Below, piece after piece: positions 10,981 through 17,745 of a stretch of 64,000 nt of DNA; the stretch's first letter is position 1; each line of letters opens with the position of its first letter. Under the pieces are notes generated by a model that made no database searches, was not told where the DNA came from, and was given only the letters and a program-made list of their open reading frames with translations. A program made the position numbers and the translations under genes. Source of the stretch: Polaribacter sp. Hel1_85 (lineage in GTDB: Bacteria; Bacteroidota; Bacteroidia; Flavobacteriales; Flavobacteriaceae); assembly GCF_000766795.1 (NCBI RefSeq), contig NZ_JPDS01000002.1:1396001-1460000 (forward strand). Direction: 5' to 3'.

Positions 10981-11012
10981 AAAAAGCAGCTAATTTTATT
11001 AGCTGCTTTTTT
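10981..11012. terminator. Bidirectional terminator between convergent genes
   Basis: AAAAGCAGCTAA (10982-10993) pairs with TTAGCTGCTTTT (10999-11010) around a five-base loop. A and T tracts lie on both sides, so it can end transcription from the porin gene and from the minus-strand gene whose stop codon is at 11011-11013. Confidence 0.85.
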
Positions 11013-11751
11013 AGTTTACAATAGTTTTATCGCTCTTTTCTGTGAAGATATATTTATTAATAATGTATTCTGTAATTGGATCTAATTCCTTTAAGGTTTC
11101 TGGGTGTATGCCTCTTTGTGTAAAATACTCCATTTTTCCTGATACAGATTTCCCATACCAAACTAGTGGTTTTCCATTTTTAAAAAAAGGAAATTCTTTG
11201 GAAACTTTTATTTTTTCGAACTTCTCAATATTGATATTATAAATAGAATTATCGATTGCATTTTTTATTGTACAAGCACTCTTTTCAAAATGAGTTTCTT
11301 TCCAAATAATACAAGTTTCTGAATTATTAGTATTGTATTTATTGATGAAAAACAGTAACGTAAAAGTGACTAATATTGAAACACCAATAATGGGTTTTTT
11401 ATATTTTTCTAGAAAAGATTCTTCTTCAGTGTTTTTAGGAATAACTTTTTCTTCAATAATTTCTTCTTTTGATTCTTTTTTAGATTGATATACTTCAAAG
11501 TCTGTACAACCCAAATACTGAGACATAAAGTCTAAAAGATATTTATTTGGCTCTTTAACAATTACATTTTCTCTTTCTTCAACATATTTATTATATAAAC
11601 GTGTTGCTTTTCTAACACTGATATAATTTTTATGAATAGAGGTAACTTCTTGCAGTTCTTCTACCCAAAAAGTTGCTTGCGCATTTTTATTCTTCTTAAG
11701 TTCCTTTTTTTCAATCTCATTAAAAAAATCAGTTACAAGTGCTTTAATCAT
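11011..11751 (-). CDS. Single-pass membrane protein of unknown function
   Basis: It encodes 246 residues. The N-terminal cytoplasmic part has a predicted helical DNA-binding look (ISVRKATRLYNKYVE, YLLDFMSQYLG), but there is no clear family match. One membrane helix lies near residues 119-136 (PIIGVSILVTFTLLFFI). The outer domain has two Cys and ends in a block YFTQRGIHPETLKELDPITEYIINKYI that I recall from other flavobacterial proteins of unknown function. It is alone on the minus strand, behind a promoter region crowded with TTAGACAATT-like sites. Confidence 0.65.
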   Translation of the reverse strand: MIKALVTDFFNEIEKKELKKNKNAQATFWVEELQEVTSIHKNYISVRKATRLYNKYVEERENVIVKEPNKYLLDFMSQYLGCTDFEVYQSKKESKEEIIEEKVIPKNTEEESFLEKYKKPIIGVSILVTFTLLFFINKYNTNNSETCIIWKETHFEKSACTIKNAIDNSIYNINIEKFEKIKVSKEFPFFKNGKPLVWYGKSVSGKMEYFTQRGIHPETLKELDPITEYIINKYIFTEKSDKTIVN

Positions 11752-12122
11752 AGTAAGTTGTTTGGTTGTCCAAAAGTAGACAATTTAGACAGACCATCGT
11801 TAAAACTGTCTAAAATTAGACAATTTATAGTTGGTTCTAAATTGTCCAAATGTTGGCTACTGCTAACTTTAAATGACTTCCGATATTTGCAGTAGAGATA
11901 ATTTTCTAAAAAAAAAAAGAAGAGAATTATTACTAAAAAAGCAGAATGCTATAGTGGTGTTTTTTTGATTGGGAAAACAAGATTGTTACGCTATTTCATT
12001 CTACAATTTCCCGCTAAAGAGGCGCGCGACTCTTTTAAATTTTTATGTGTTGTGAACAACAAACAAGCTGAATTCTAAAATTCGGATAGCAACACTATTG
12101 TTTAATTTTTAAAAGAACTATT
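11752..12122. other. Divergent promoter region with repeated sites and a hairpin
   Basis: This gap of 371 bases holds no credible gene. 11766-11858 contains six copies of a TTAGACAATT-like motif in both orientations, near the start of the 11011-11751 gene. 12015-12034 carries a small hairpin, AAAGAG-GCGCGCGA-CTCTTT, which is a GC island in AT-rich DNA. It lies in the leader of the small lipoprotein gene at 12123 and could be an attenuator or leader structure. Confidence 0.5.
11766..11858. promoter_or_regulatory. Cluster of TTAGACAATT-like operator candidates
   Basis: Within about 90 bases the motif appears as TTGTCCAAAA (rc), GTAGACAATTT, TTTAGACAGA, CTGTCTAAAATT (rc), TTAGACAATTTA and TAAATTGTCCAAA (rc). 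TTTAGACAG and CTGTCTAAA form an inverted repeat with 12-14 bases between. It lies just upstream of the minus-strand gene 11011-11751. Repeated two-orientation sites before one gene suggest an operator, with the regulator unknown. Confidence 0.5.
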
Positions 12123-12296
12123 ATGAAAAAAGTATTTTTAGTATTCGCAATATTACTTGCAAACAGTGTTTTTACATCTTGTACAGATTTAGATGAAAAC
12201 TTAGAAAAGGAACCAGTAAAATCTGAAATATCAGCCACAGGAGGAGAAGATGGGCAATTACCAGAGGAAGAGGAAGATCCAGCTAATGGAGGTTAA
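12123..12296 (+). CDS. Small acidic lipoprotein upstream of the sensor kinase
   Basis: A 57-residue protein. A signal sequence, MKKVFLVFAILLANSVFTSC, ends in an SPII lipobox (FTSC, Cys at residue 20). The mature part is about 37 residues, highly acidic and Gly/Pro rich (ATGGEDGQLPEEEEDPANGG). It lies 31 bases before the kinase gene in the same direction. Exported peptides of this kind often sit beside TPR-containing sensor kinases, so it may be a ligand, accessory or secreted signal. That is inference. Confidence 0.7.
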   Translation: MKKVFLVFAILLANSVFTSCTDLDENLEKEPVKSEISATGGEDGQLPEEEEDPANGG

Positions 12297-12327
12297 TATT
12301 ATTGAATTTTTATAGTACTTTAGAGGA

Positions 12328-14238
12328 ATGAAACTAGTAAAAGTTACATTCCTCTTTTTATTTCTATTATGTTTTTCTTCCTGTGAAAATAATAAAAAGA
12401 ACTTATTAGAAAATAATATTTTAGATAGCTTGTATACAATATCAATAAAGAAAGATTATAGTTATAGAAAGCGTTTAGAATTATCAAAGAAAATAATAAG
12501 AGAAGAAAAAGTAAATGACTCTGTAAGGTATTTGATTCTTAATAATTTAAGTTTTTTATATAATAAATTAGGTTATGTAGATAGTGCTATTTTTTGTACA
12601 AAAAAAATGTTCTATTTGGATTTTTTAAATAAAAAAGAAGGCTTAAAAGGAAAAATTTTCTATAAGTTAGGATATTATAATTACAGGAAAAATTTAAAAG
12701 ATAGTTCATATTACTATTACATAAGTTCAAAAAATGAATTTTTAAAGATAAATGATAGTATAAATATTGCAAATAGATATAGAAATATTGCAATTATTGA
12801 ATCTGATTTTGGAGATTATACAAACAGCGATATTTCTGCTGTTAATGGGTTGAAATATTTGAATGGTAAACAAGATAAATCAATAATTTCACTTTATAAT
12901 TGTTTGGCAATAAATTCAAAAAAACAACAACTTTATAATCAAGCAATTTATAATTATAAAAAAACATTGTCATATTCATTAACTGAAAATCAAAAAAATA
13001 CTATTCAGAATAATATTTCAAATGTTTATAAAGAACAAAAAGATTATTCAAAATCAATTTCAACTCTAGAAAACTTATTAAAAGATACAATTACTAATCT
13101 AAAAACAAAAGCAAGAATTATCGATAATTTAGCTCATATAAAATGGTTGCAAAACTCAAATAAAAAAGTTTTAAAAGATTTATTATTAGCAAAATCAATC
13201 AGAATAAATGAAAATGATACTAACGGACTGATTGCAAGTTACGGTCATTTATCTGAATATTTTTTTAAAAAGGATAAAAGTAAATCATTGTTTTATGCAA
13301 ATAAAATGTATGTAATATCAAAACAAGAAAAAAGCCCTCAAGATCAAATAGAAGCAATCGATAAAATTGTTGCACTTCAAACATCACAAAAATCTATTAA
13401 GTATTATAAAGAAAGTATTCGTTTAAGAGATAGTTTAAAAGAAGCAGAAACAAAGAGGCAGTACAAGTTTGCTAAAATTAAATACAATTACGAAGAAGAA
13501 GAAAAGCAAAAATTAAAATTTAAAACATTGGCCACTGAAAATAAGTTAATTGCAGAGCAAGAAAATAATCAGAAGAAAAATGTTTTAATTATAGGTATTC
13601 TACTAACATCTGGTTTGTTGTTTTTAATATATAGAAGAAAGCAGCAACATAAAAAACAAATTTTACAGGAGAATTATAATACTGAAACAAGAATAGCCAG
13701 GAGGTTACATGACGAGTTAGGCAATGGAATTTATAATGCAATTATAAAAGTTCAGAACCCAAAGTTTGAAAATGAAGAAATTATAAATGATCTCGATAAA
13801 ATATATTTGAAAACCCGTGCAATTTCTCATGAAAACGACGCTATTGAAACCGGTATCGACTTTGAAAACTATTTTAAAGACTTAGTGTCAAGTTATAATT
13901 CAGTTACTTGTAAGATCATTTTAAAAGATTTATCTTCTTTAGATTTAAATAATTTAAACAAAGACAAGCAGATTGTAATCTATAGAGTTTTTAATGAATT
14001 ATTTGTAAACATGAAAAAGCATAGTAAAGCGAGTTTAGTCGTTTTATCTTGTAAGAAAAAAAATAAAAGTTTAGAAATAATCTATGTTGATAACGGTGTA
14101 GGATTTAAAGAAAATACAATTGTTTTTAAAAACGGACTTAAAAATATGGAAACCCGTATAAAAACTATTAATGGAACAATTAATTTTGAAAATAAGCCAG
14201 ATAAAGGTTTAAAAGTAAGTATCCATTTTAAAAAGTAA
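12328..14238 (+). CDS. TPR-containing sensor histidine kinase (lipid-anchored N-terminus)
   Basis: A 636-residue sensor. The N-terminus has an SPII-like signal with LCFSSC (Cys19). Residues about 60-370 form TPR-like helical repeats in the periplasm. A coiled coil leads to one membrane helix (about 418-436). The phosphoacceptor is probably H461 in ARRLHDELGNG, the NarX/DesK-type H-box. The ATPase domain has the N-box NELFVNMKKHSKAS and the G-box DNGVGFKEN. It passes phosphate to the regulator encoded three bases downstream. Having both a lipobox and a transmembrane helix is odd but common in this Bacteroidetes kinase group. Confidence 0.87.
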   Translation: MKLVKVTFLFLFLLCFSSCENNKKNLLENNILDSLYTISIKKDYSYRKRLELSKKIIREEKVNDSVRYLILNNLSFLYNKLGYVDSAIFCTKKMFYLDFLNKKEGLKGKIFYKLGYYNYRKNLKDSSYYYYISSKNEFLKINDSINIANRYRNIAIIESDFGDYTNSDISAVNGLKYLNGKQDKSIISLYNCLAINSKKQQLYNQAIYNYKKTLSYSLTENQKNTIQNNISNVYKEQKDYSKSISTLENLLKDTITNLKTKARIIDNLAHIKWLQNSNKKVLKDLLLAKSIRINENDTNGLIASYGHLSEYFFKKDKSKSLFYANKMYVISKQEKSPQDQIEAIDKIVALQTSQKSIKYYKESIRLRDSLKEAETKRQYKFAKIKYNYEEEEKQKLKFKTLATENKLIAEQENNQKKNVLIIGILLTSGLLFLIYRRKQQHKKQILQENYNTETRIARRLHDELGNGIYNAIIKVQNPKFENEEIINDLDKIYLKTRAISHENDAIETGIDFENYFKDLVSSYNSVTCKIILKDLSSLDLNNLNKDKQIVIYRVFNELFVNMKKHSKASLVVLSCKKKNKSLEIIYVDNGVGFKENTIVFKNGLKNMETRIKTINGTINFENKPDKGLKVSIHFKK

Positions 14239-14241
14239 ACG

Positions 14242-14910
14242 ATGTTTCAAAAAGTTTTAATTGCAGAAGATTTTGATATTATAAATAGTGGGTTGAAAGC
14301 TGCTTTAGAAGAAATGAATATTTCTAAGATTGCACATGTTTCTTATTGTGATGAAGCGTTATTAAAATTAAAAAAAGGAAAGTTAGAAGGTGCTGAATAT
14401 GATTTATTAATTTCAGACTTGTCTTTTGTAAAAGATCATCATCACCAAGAACTAACTTCTGGTGATGTTTTAATTGCAAAAGTTAGAGAAGAGTTTCCAA
14501 ACCTAAAAATTATTGTTTTTTCTGTAGAAGACAAATCATTTAGAATTCAGCATTTATATAAAACCCTAAAAATTAATGCCTACGTTTGGAAGAATAGAAA
14601 CGGGCAAAAAGAACTAAAAAAGGCAATACAGCATATTTATTCTAACGAAGAATTTTATATTTCAGAAGAATTAAGTTCTGCAATTCACCCTAAAAAAGCG
14701 ATTGAAATTACTGAATACGATATTTTTTTAATTGAAGCGCTATCTAAAGGACTTTTACAAGAAGCAATTAGTGAAAAGTTAAAAGAAAAAGAACTATCAC
14801 CTTCTAGTGTTAGTGCAGTAGAAAAAAGATTAAAATTTTTAAAAGAACATTTTGATGCTAATAATCCTACACATTTAGTTGCTATTGCTAAAGATTTTGG
14901 GTTGATTTAA
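14242..14910 (+). CDS. NarL/FixJ-like response regulator
   Basis: A 222-residue regulator. The receiver domain has acidic residues E9 and D10, phospho-acceptor D59 (LLISDLSF), S94 and K117. The C-terminal part (about 155-220) is a divergent LuxR-type helix-turn-helix (YDIFLIEALSKGLLQEAISEKL). It follows the kinase by three bases, so the two are a pair. The downstream genes carry an 8-4-8 palindrome at a fixed distance from a -7 box, which makes them candidates for its regulon. The HTH is weaker than in typical NarL proteins. Confidence 0.87.
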   Translation: MFQKVLIAEDFDIINSGLKAALEEMNISKIAHVSYCDEALLKLKKGKLEGAEYDLLISDLSFVKDHHHQELTSGDVLIAKVREEFPNLKIIVFSVEDKSFRIQHLYKTLKINAYVWKNRNGQKELKKAIQHIYSNEEFYISEELSSAIHPKKAIEITEYDIFLIEALSKGLLQEAISEKLKEKELSPSSVSAVEKRLKFLKEHFDANNPTHLVAIAKDFGLI

Positions 14911-14934
14911 AAACATTTTAAGTATAAATTATTC

Positions 14935-14982
14935 AGACTACGGAAACCCGTAGTCTTTTTTTGTTTTAGAGAATTAGTTTTG
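14935..14982 (+). promoter_or_regulatory. Palindrome plus -7 box, promoter A (also terminator-like)
   Basis: GACTACGG-AAAC-CCGTAGTC (14936-14955) is followed by exactly 19 bases and then TAGTTTTG (14975-14982), which fits the Bacteroidetes -7 box TAnnTTTG. The ATG at 15006 is 24 bases further on. The palindrome also runs into seven T, so it could end the kinase/regulator transcript as well. Sites at 16394 and 16667 share the same geometry. Confidence 0.6.
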
Positions 14983-15005
14983 AAAATAATTTAAAACAAA
15001 ATAAT

Positions 15006-15317
15006 ATGTCAAACTATGATTTAATTAGACAAGCCATTTTAGATAGAGAATGTATAACTTGTTCTTATAATGGTTATGTAAGAAAAATGACACCACACGT
15101 GATTGGAACAAAAAATGGAAATAAGCAAGCGTTATTTTATCAATATGGAGGTAACTCTAGTTCTGGATTAAGTTCAAACCCTTTTAAAAATTGGAGATGT
15201 ATTGAAATAAGTAAAATTAAAGATTTAAAACTTAATTCAGATTTATTTCAAACAGCAAATAATCATTCAAAAAAACAAACTTGCGTTGATAATATTGATG
15301 TAGAAGTAAATTGTTAA
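15006..15317 (+). CDS. Small WYL-like domain protein
   Basis: A 103-residue protein. DLIRQAILDRECITCSYNGYVRKMTPHVIGTKNGN looks like the core of a WYL domain (AI..r..i.f.Y.g..R...P..lg). The later GNSSSGLSSNPFKNWRCIEISKIKDLKL also fits. WYL domains bind ligands or nucleic acids in regulators, but here there is no DNA-binding part. It sits directly behind the response regulator, under its own candidate promoter. The match is by eye. Confidence 0.6.
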   Translation: MSNYDLIRQAILDRECITCSYNGYVRKMTPHVIGTKNGNKQALFYQYGGNSSSGLSSNPFKNWRCIEISKIKDLKLNSDLFQTANNHSKKQTCVDNIDVEVNC

Positions 15318-15327
15318 AGTTCAAATT

Positions 15328-15564
15328 ATGGAATATAAAGTAATACCATTTGTACCGTCAATAAATAGAAATAAAGAAAACTCTACAGAAGTCGCTTTAC
15401 AATTAGAAGATATTATTAAACATCATTCTAATCAAGGTTGGTGTTATGTTCGTTTAGAGAGTGTAGAAACGTTTATTCAACCAGATGCAGGTTGTTTTGG
15501 TTTAGGAGCAAAACCTGGTTATACAACTTCAAGACAAATGATTGTTTTTAGTAAAACAAAGTGA
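15328..15564 (+). CDS. Small DUF4177-like protein
   Basis: A 78-residue cytoplasmic protein beginning MEYKVIPFVPSI. It has a central helix that ends in SNQGWCYVRLESVETFI and a C-terminal strand RQMIVFSKTK. The pattern YKvvpf...L...i...gneGWe.v..e...fvf.K is typical of short DUF4177-type proteins. It lies 10 bases after the WYL-like gene. Its stop codon overlaps the GTG start of the next gene (GTGA). The function is unknown. Confidence 0.65.
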   Translation: MEYKVIPFVPSINRNKENSTEVALQLEDIIKHHSNQGWCYVRLESVETFIQPDAGCFGLGAKPGYTTSRQMIVFSKTK

Positions 15565-15842
15565 GACTAATTTTAATTTACTTTATTAAATTCTATTGGG
15601 TTTTAAAATCAAAAGAAAAACCTCCCTGTTGTATTTTTAGAAAATCTTGTTCTCATTATGTATATGATAAAACGTATAAAGAAGGATTTATATCAGGGTT
15701 AAAAGCATTAAAATTTAGAATTAGTAACTGTAAATATGGTTTTGAGTTATTTATTAATCCCATTAATAAAAAAACTTATATGATTCTTCCTAATAAAGAA
15801 ATAATTAATGAAGGGGAAATTGCTAAAAGACTATTAGAATAG
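15561..15842 (+). CDS. Divergent YidD-like protein
   Basis: A 93-residue protein. LILIYFIKFYWVL, then CCIFRKSCSHYVYD and FISGLKALKFRISNCKYGFE, follow the YidD plan (LI.fYq..isp....pC.F.PSCS.Y...ai...G...G..l...Ri..C.p). YidD helps membrane protein insertion with YidC. The canonical P-x-CRF-xPTCS is altered here to CCIFRKSCS, and there is no rnpA/yidC neighbour, so this is an off-context paralogue. The GTG start overlaps the previous stop (GTGA), which implies coupled translation. Confidence 0.65.
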   Translation: MRLILIYFIKFYWVLKSKEKPPCCIFRKSCSHYVYDKTYKEGFISGLKALKFRISNCKYGFELFINPINKKTYMILPNKEIINEGEIAKRLLE

Positions 15843-15849
15843 TCAATAA

Positions 15850-15869
15850 CCTTACGAATTTTCGTAAGG
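15850..15869 (+). promoter_or_regulatory. Palindrome of the same 8-4-8 family, copy B
   Basis: CCTTACGA-ATTT-TCGTAAGG lies between the YidD-like gene and the gene at 15892. It is followed by TTTTGTTTTT as in the other copies, but no TAnnTTTG box lies 19 bases away. Here it is more likely a terminator, or a decayed promoter. Confidence 0.55.
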
Positions 15870-15891
15870 TTTTGTTTTTAAAGAATAAATT

Positions 15892-16377
15892 ATGAAGTAT
15901 TTTTTATTTTTAGTTATATTTTTTCTGAGCTTTATTATAAAGGCTCAGAATGTTTATAAAACTCCATCAGGAAAAAAATACCATTTGTCTTCATGCAGAA
16001 TGGTTAAAAATGTTTCAAAAAAGTTATTAGGTAAAAATGATATTTCAAAATATAGCTTAACTCCATGTAAAATTTGTAAACCGCCTGTTTTTAAAGATTT
16101 AGTAAAAACTAATAATTTTACAAATAAAGCTATTGGCTCTTCTAAATCTGTTAGATGCAAAGGCATTACAAAAAAAGGAACAATATGTAAGCATTTTACC
16201 AAAATAGCAAATGGCTATTGTTACCAACATACAAGTCAAGATAAAAAAAAGAGTGTTAGAAAAACTTATTTTTCTTCTTCAAAAAATACTACAACTCTTT
16301 GTGGCGCAAGAACTAAATCTGGTAAGCCGTGTAAGCGAAAAGTAAAAGGTGGAGATTTTTGTTATCAGCATAAATAA
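15892..16377 (+). CDS. Exported Cys-rich protein with two DUF5763-like repeats
   Basis: A 161-residue protein with a signal peptide (cleavage after IKAQ). Residues about 20-65 hold a motif YKTPSGKKYHLSSC...LTPCKICKPP. Two similar Cys/His units follow: CKGITKKGTICKHFTK...GYCYQH and CGARTKSGKPCKRKVK...FCYQH, each with a CxxxT/xC...C..H pattern that could bind zinc. I recall this unit as DUF5763. The first motif is related to the protein encoded at 20445-20696 at the other end of this cluster. The role is unknown. Confidence 0.65.
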   Translation: MKYFLFLVIFFLSFIIKAQNVYKTPSGKKYHLSSCRMVKNVSKKLLGKNDISKYSLTPCKICKPPVFKDLVKTNNFTNKAIGSSKSVRCKGITKKGTICKHFTKIANGYCYQHTSQDKKKSVRKTYFSSSKNTTTLCGARTKSGKPCKRKVKGGDFCYQHK

Positions 16378-16393
16378 ATCAAATAATTTTAGT

Positions 16394-16440
16394 TCTTACT
16401 GATTTCCGTAAAGTTTTGTTTAATAGAGGAGGTATTTTTG
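16394..16440 (+). promoter_or_regulatory. Palindrome plus -7 box, promoter C
   Basis: The imperfect palindrome TCTTACTG-ATTT-CCGTAAAG (16394-16413) is followed by exactly 19 bases and TATTTTTG (16433-16440). The ATG at 16469 lies 29 bases further. The spacing equals that of copies A and D. The AGAGGAGG inside the spacer looks like a Shine-Dalgarno site but is too far from the ATG. Confidence 0.55.
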
Positions 16441-16468
16441 GTTAAATATTAATTTAAAAATAAAAAAG

Positions 16469-16651
16469 ATGAGTTACCCAAAATTTGTAATTAGAAAAAG
16501 TAGTAATAATAAGTATTATTTCAATCTGTATGCTACTAACTTTAAAGTTATTGCAACTAGTGAAATGTATGAAACTAAAAGTGGATGTAAAAATGGAATT
16601 GAGTCTGTTAAAGAAAATGCTTCAAAAGCAGGAGTAGATGAAGATTTGTAA
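16469..16651 (+). CDS. YegP/DUF1508 family small protein
   Basis: A 60-residue single-repeat protein of the YegP (UPF0339) type: PKFVIRKSSNNKYYFNLYATNFKVIATSE followed by YETKSGCKNGIESVKENA. The pattern F.i.k..ng.y.F.L.A.ng.vIa.Se.Y..k..c..gI.SV..na is complete. Its function is unknown. Relatives are induced in stress or biofilm states. It stands alone between two copies of the palindromic promoter. Confidence 0.85.
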   Translation: MSYPKFVIRKSSNNKYYFNLYATNFKVIATSEMYETKSGCKNGIESVKENASKAGVDEDL

Positions 16652-16666
16652 CTACATTTTTTTAAG

Positions 16667-16713
16667 CCTTACGGAAACCCGTAAGGTTTTGTTTTTTATA
16701 GAGTTTACTTTTG
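16667..16713 (+). promoter_or_regulatory. Palindrome plus -7 box, promoter D of the eight-gene operon
   Basis: CCTTACGG-AAAC-CCGTAAGG (16667-16686) is perfect. Nineteen bases later stands TACTTTTG (16706-16713), and the ATG at 16742 is 29 bases further. The palindrome is centred about 30 bases upstream of the -7 box, a usual place for an activator site. It precedes the operon 16742-20696. Confidence 0.65.
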
Positions 16714-16741
16714 AATTAATATTAATTTAAAACTTAAAATT

Positions 16742-16894
16742 ATGGCAGTAGAACATACAGAACACAATGGAAAAGTACATAAAGGGTTTAAAGGTGGAAA
16801 TACAGGTTGTGGAATAGACACAACTGAAAAACCTACACACTGGAAAAATACTTATAAATCAATTTCTTGTAATAAAGATGGTTGTAAAAATTAA
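16742..16894 (+). CDS. Small soluble Gly/Lys/Cys protein, first gene of operon
   Basis: A 50-residue protein with no signal peptide. It starts MAVEHTEHNGKVHKGFKGGN and ends ISCNKDGCKN, and it has three Cys. It begins 29 bases after the -7 box of promoter D and ends five bases before the next gene. I do not recognise it. The codon structure, the placement and the clean fit between promoter and operon support it as a real gene. Confidence 0.6.
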   Translation: MAVEHTEHNGKVHKGFKGGNTGCGIDTTEKPTHWKNTYKSISCNKDGCKN

Positions 16895-16899
16895 GTAAT

Positions 16900-17100
16900 A
16901 TGAAAAAGCTAACCATCATTTTTATATTTCTAATTAGTGTTTCAAGTTTTATCTCTTGTGAATCAGAAGAAGATAAAGAATGGACATGTGGAACTCATAA
17001 TGGAAAAACATTATATACAGGTCCAGAAGGAGGTTGTTATTATTACAATAGTAATAATAACAAAACGTATGTAGATAGATCTGAATGTAATAATTGTTAA
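16900..17100 (+). CDS. Small lipoprotein with PBCV basic-adaptor-like motif
   Basis: A 66-residue protein. The SPII signal ends at FISC (Cys20). The mature part has GTHNGKTLYTGPEGGCYYYNSNNNKTYVDRSECNNC. The piece GPeGGcYYyNsngNKTYVdRs resembles the small PBCV-specific basic adaptor motif found in several bacterial surface proteins. Four Cys in the mature part besides the lipid Cys suggest disulfides. It lies five bases after the 16742 gene and two before the next. Confidence 0.65.
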   Translation: MKKLTIIFIFLISVSSFISCESEEDKEWTCGTHNGKTLYTGPEGGCYYYNSNNNKTYVDRSECNNC

Positions 17101-17102
17101 TT

Positions 17103-17348
17103 ATGGGGTTCAGATATCAAAAAAGAATAAAACTAGGAAAAGGTTTTGGGTTGAATCTCAGTAAATCTGGAATTTCATCAAGCTTAAGAACCAAAAAAGG
17201 AACAATTGGTACAAAAGGGTTTTCTGTAAGAACTGGTATTCCTGGGTTAACGTTTAGAAAAACGTTTTCTAAATCTTCTGGTGGTTGTTTAGGTTTTTTT
17301 TTATTACTACTCACTTTCAGTATTTCAATATTCACATTAATTAAATAA
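17103..17348 (+). CDS. DUF4236 domain protein with C-terminal membrane helix
   Basis: An 81-residue protein. MGFRYQKRIKLGKGFGLNLSKSG and the GTKGFSVRTGIPGLTFRK segment form the DUF4236 domain, a short Gly-rich unit often placed before a membrane anchor. One membrane helix follows at about residues 60-80 (GGCLGFFLLLLTFSISIF). ATG 17103 was chosen over an in-frame TTG at 17094, because it comes right after the previous stop. The function is unknown. Confidence 0.8.
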   Translation: MGFRYQKRIKLGKGFGLNLSKSGISSSLRTKKGTIGTKGFSVRTGIPGLTFRKTFSKSSGGCLGFFLLLLTFSISIFTLIK

Positions 17349-17350
17349 TT

Positions 17351-17743
17351 ATGATTTCAACCGAATTAAAAAGTCATTTTCTAAGATTGTATCAAATGGC
17401 ATTTTCTGATGATAATTTTGATGTTTTAGAAATGCAAATGCTTTATAAGTTTGCAGAAGAAAGAGAAATATCAAAAGAACAATTGAACGAAATTTTATTA
17501 AACCCTTTTCATGATTCTTCAATACCAGAATCATTAGAATTAAGAGTTGAATATTTATATGATTTAGCTGTAATGATTTGGGCAGACAAAGAAGTTACAG
17601 AAGATGAATACACAACACTAAAAAAGTATTGTAAAAAATTTGAGTTTTTAGATGAAAACATTACTCAATTAGCAGACTACTTATTGGATTCGGCTAAAAA
17701 AAATATCAGTAAAGAAGAAATTATTAAAAGTGTAAATTCATAA
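17351..17743 (+). CDS. TerB-like acidic helical protein
   Basis: A 130-residue all-helical acidic protein. The pair of acidic motifs MAFSDDNFDVLEMQMLYKFAEE (about 14-35) and AVMIWADKEVTEDEYTTLKKY (about 73-93) fits the TerB/DjlA-type fold, in which such motifs bind metal. TerB-domain proteins occur in tellurite-resistance-linked and envelope-stress gene sets, often with VWA proteins. Here a VWA-like lipoprotein is encoded two genes downstream. It lies two bases from both neighbours, so it is within the operon. Confidence 0.65.
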   Translation: MISTELKSHFLRLYQMAFSDDNFDVLEMQMLYKFAEEREISKEQLNEILLNPFHDSSIPESLELRVEYLYDLAVMIWADKEVTEDEYTTLKKYCKKFEFLDENITQLADYLLDSAKKNISKEEIIKSVNS

Positions 17744-17745
17744 AA

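Noticed and set aside
11632..11895. Plus-strand frame of 87 residues across the start of the 11011-11751 gene
   Set aside because: It is antisense to a real gene and its promoter, and is rich in Phe, Leu and Lys as expected of a shadow frame.
16424..16432. AGAGGAGG as Shine-Dalgarno site
   Set aside because: It is about 37 bases upstream of the ATG at 16469 and lies inside the 19-base spacer of promoter C. Bacteroidetes rarely depend on such sites.
14935..16713. Integron-like attC sites between small genes
   Set aside because: The palindromes are only 20 bases, followed by promoter boxes, and lack attC core sites. No integrase gene is present.
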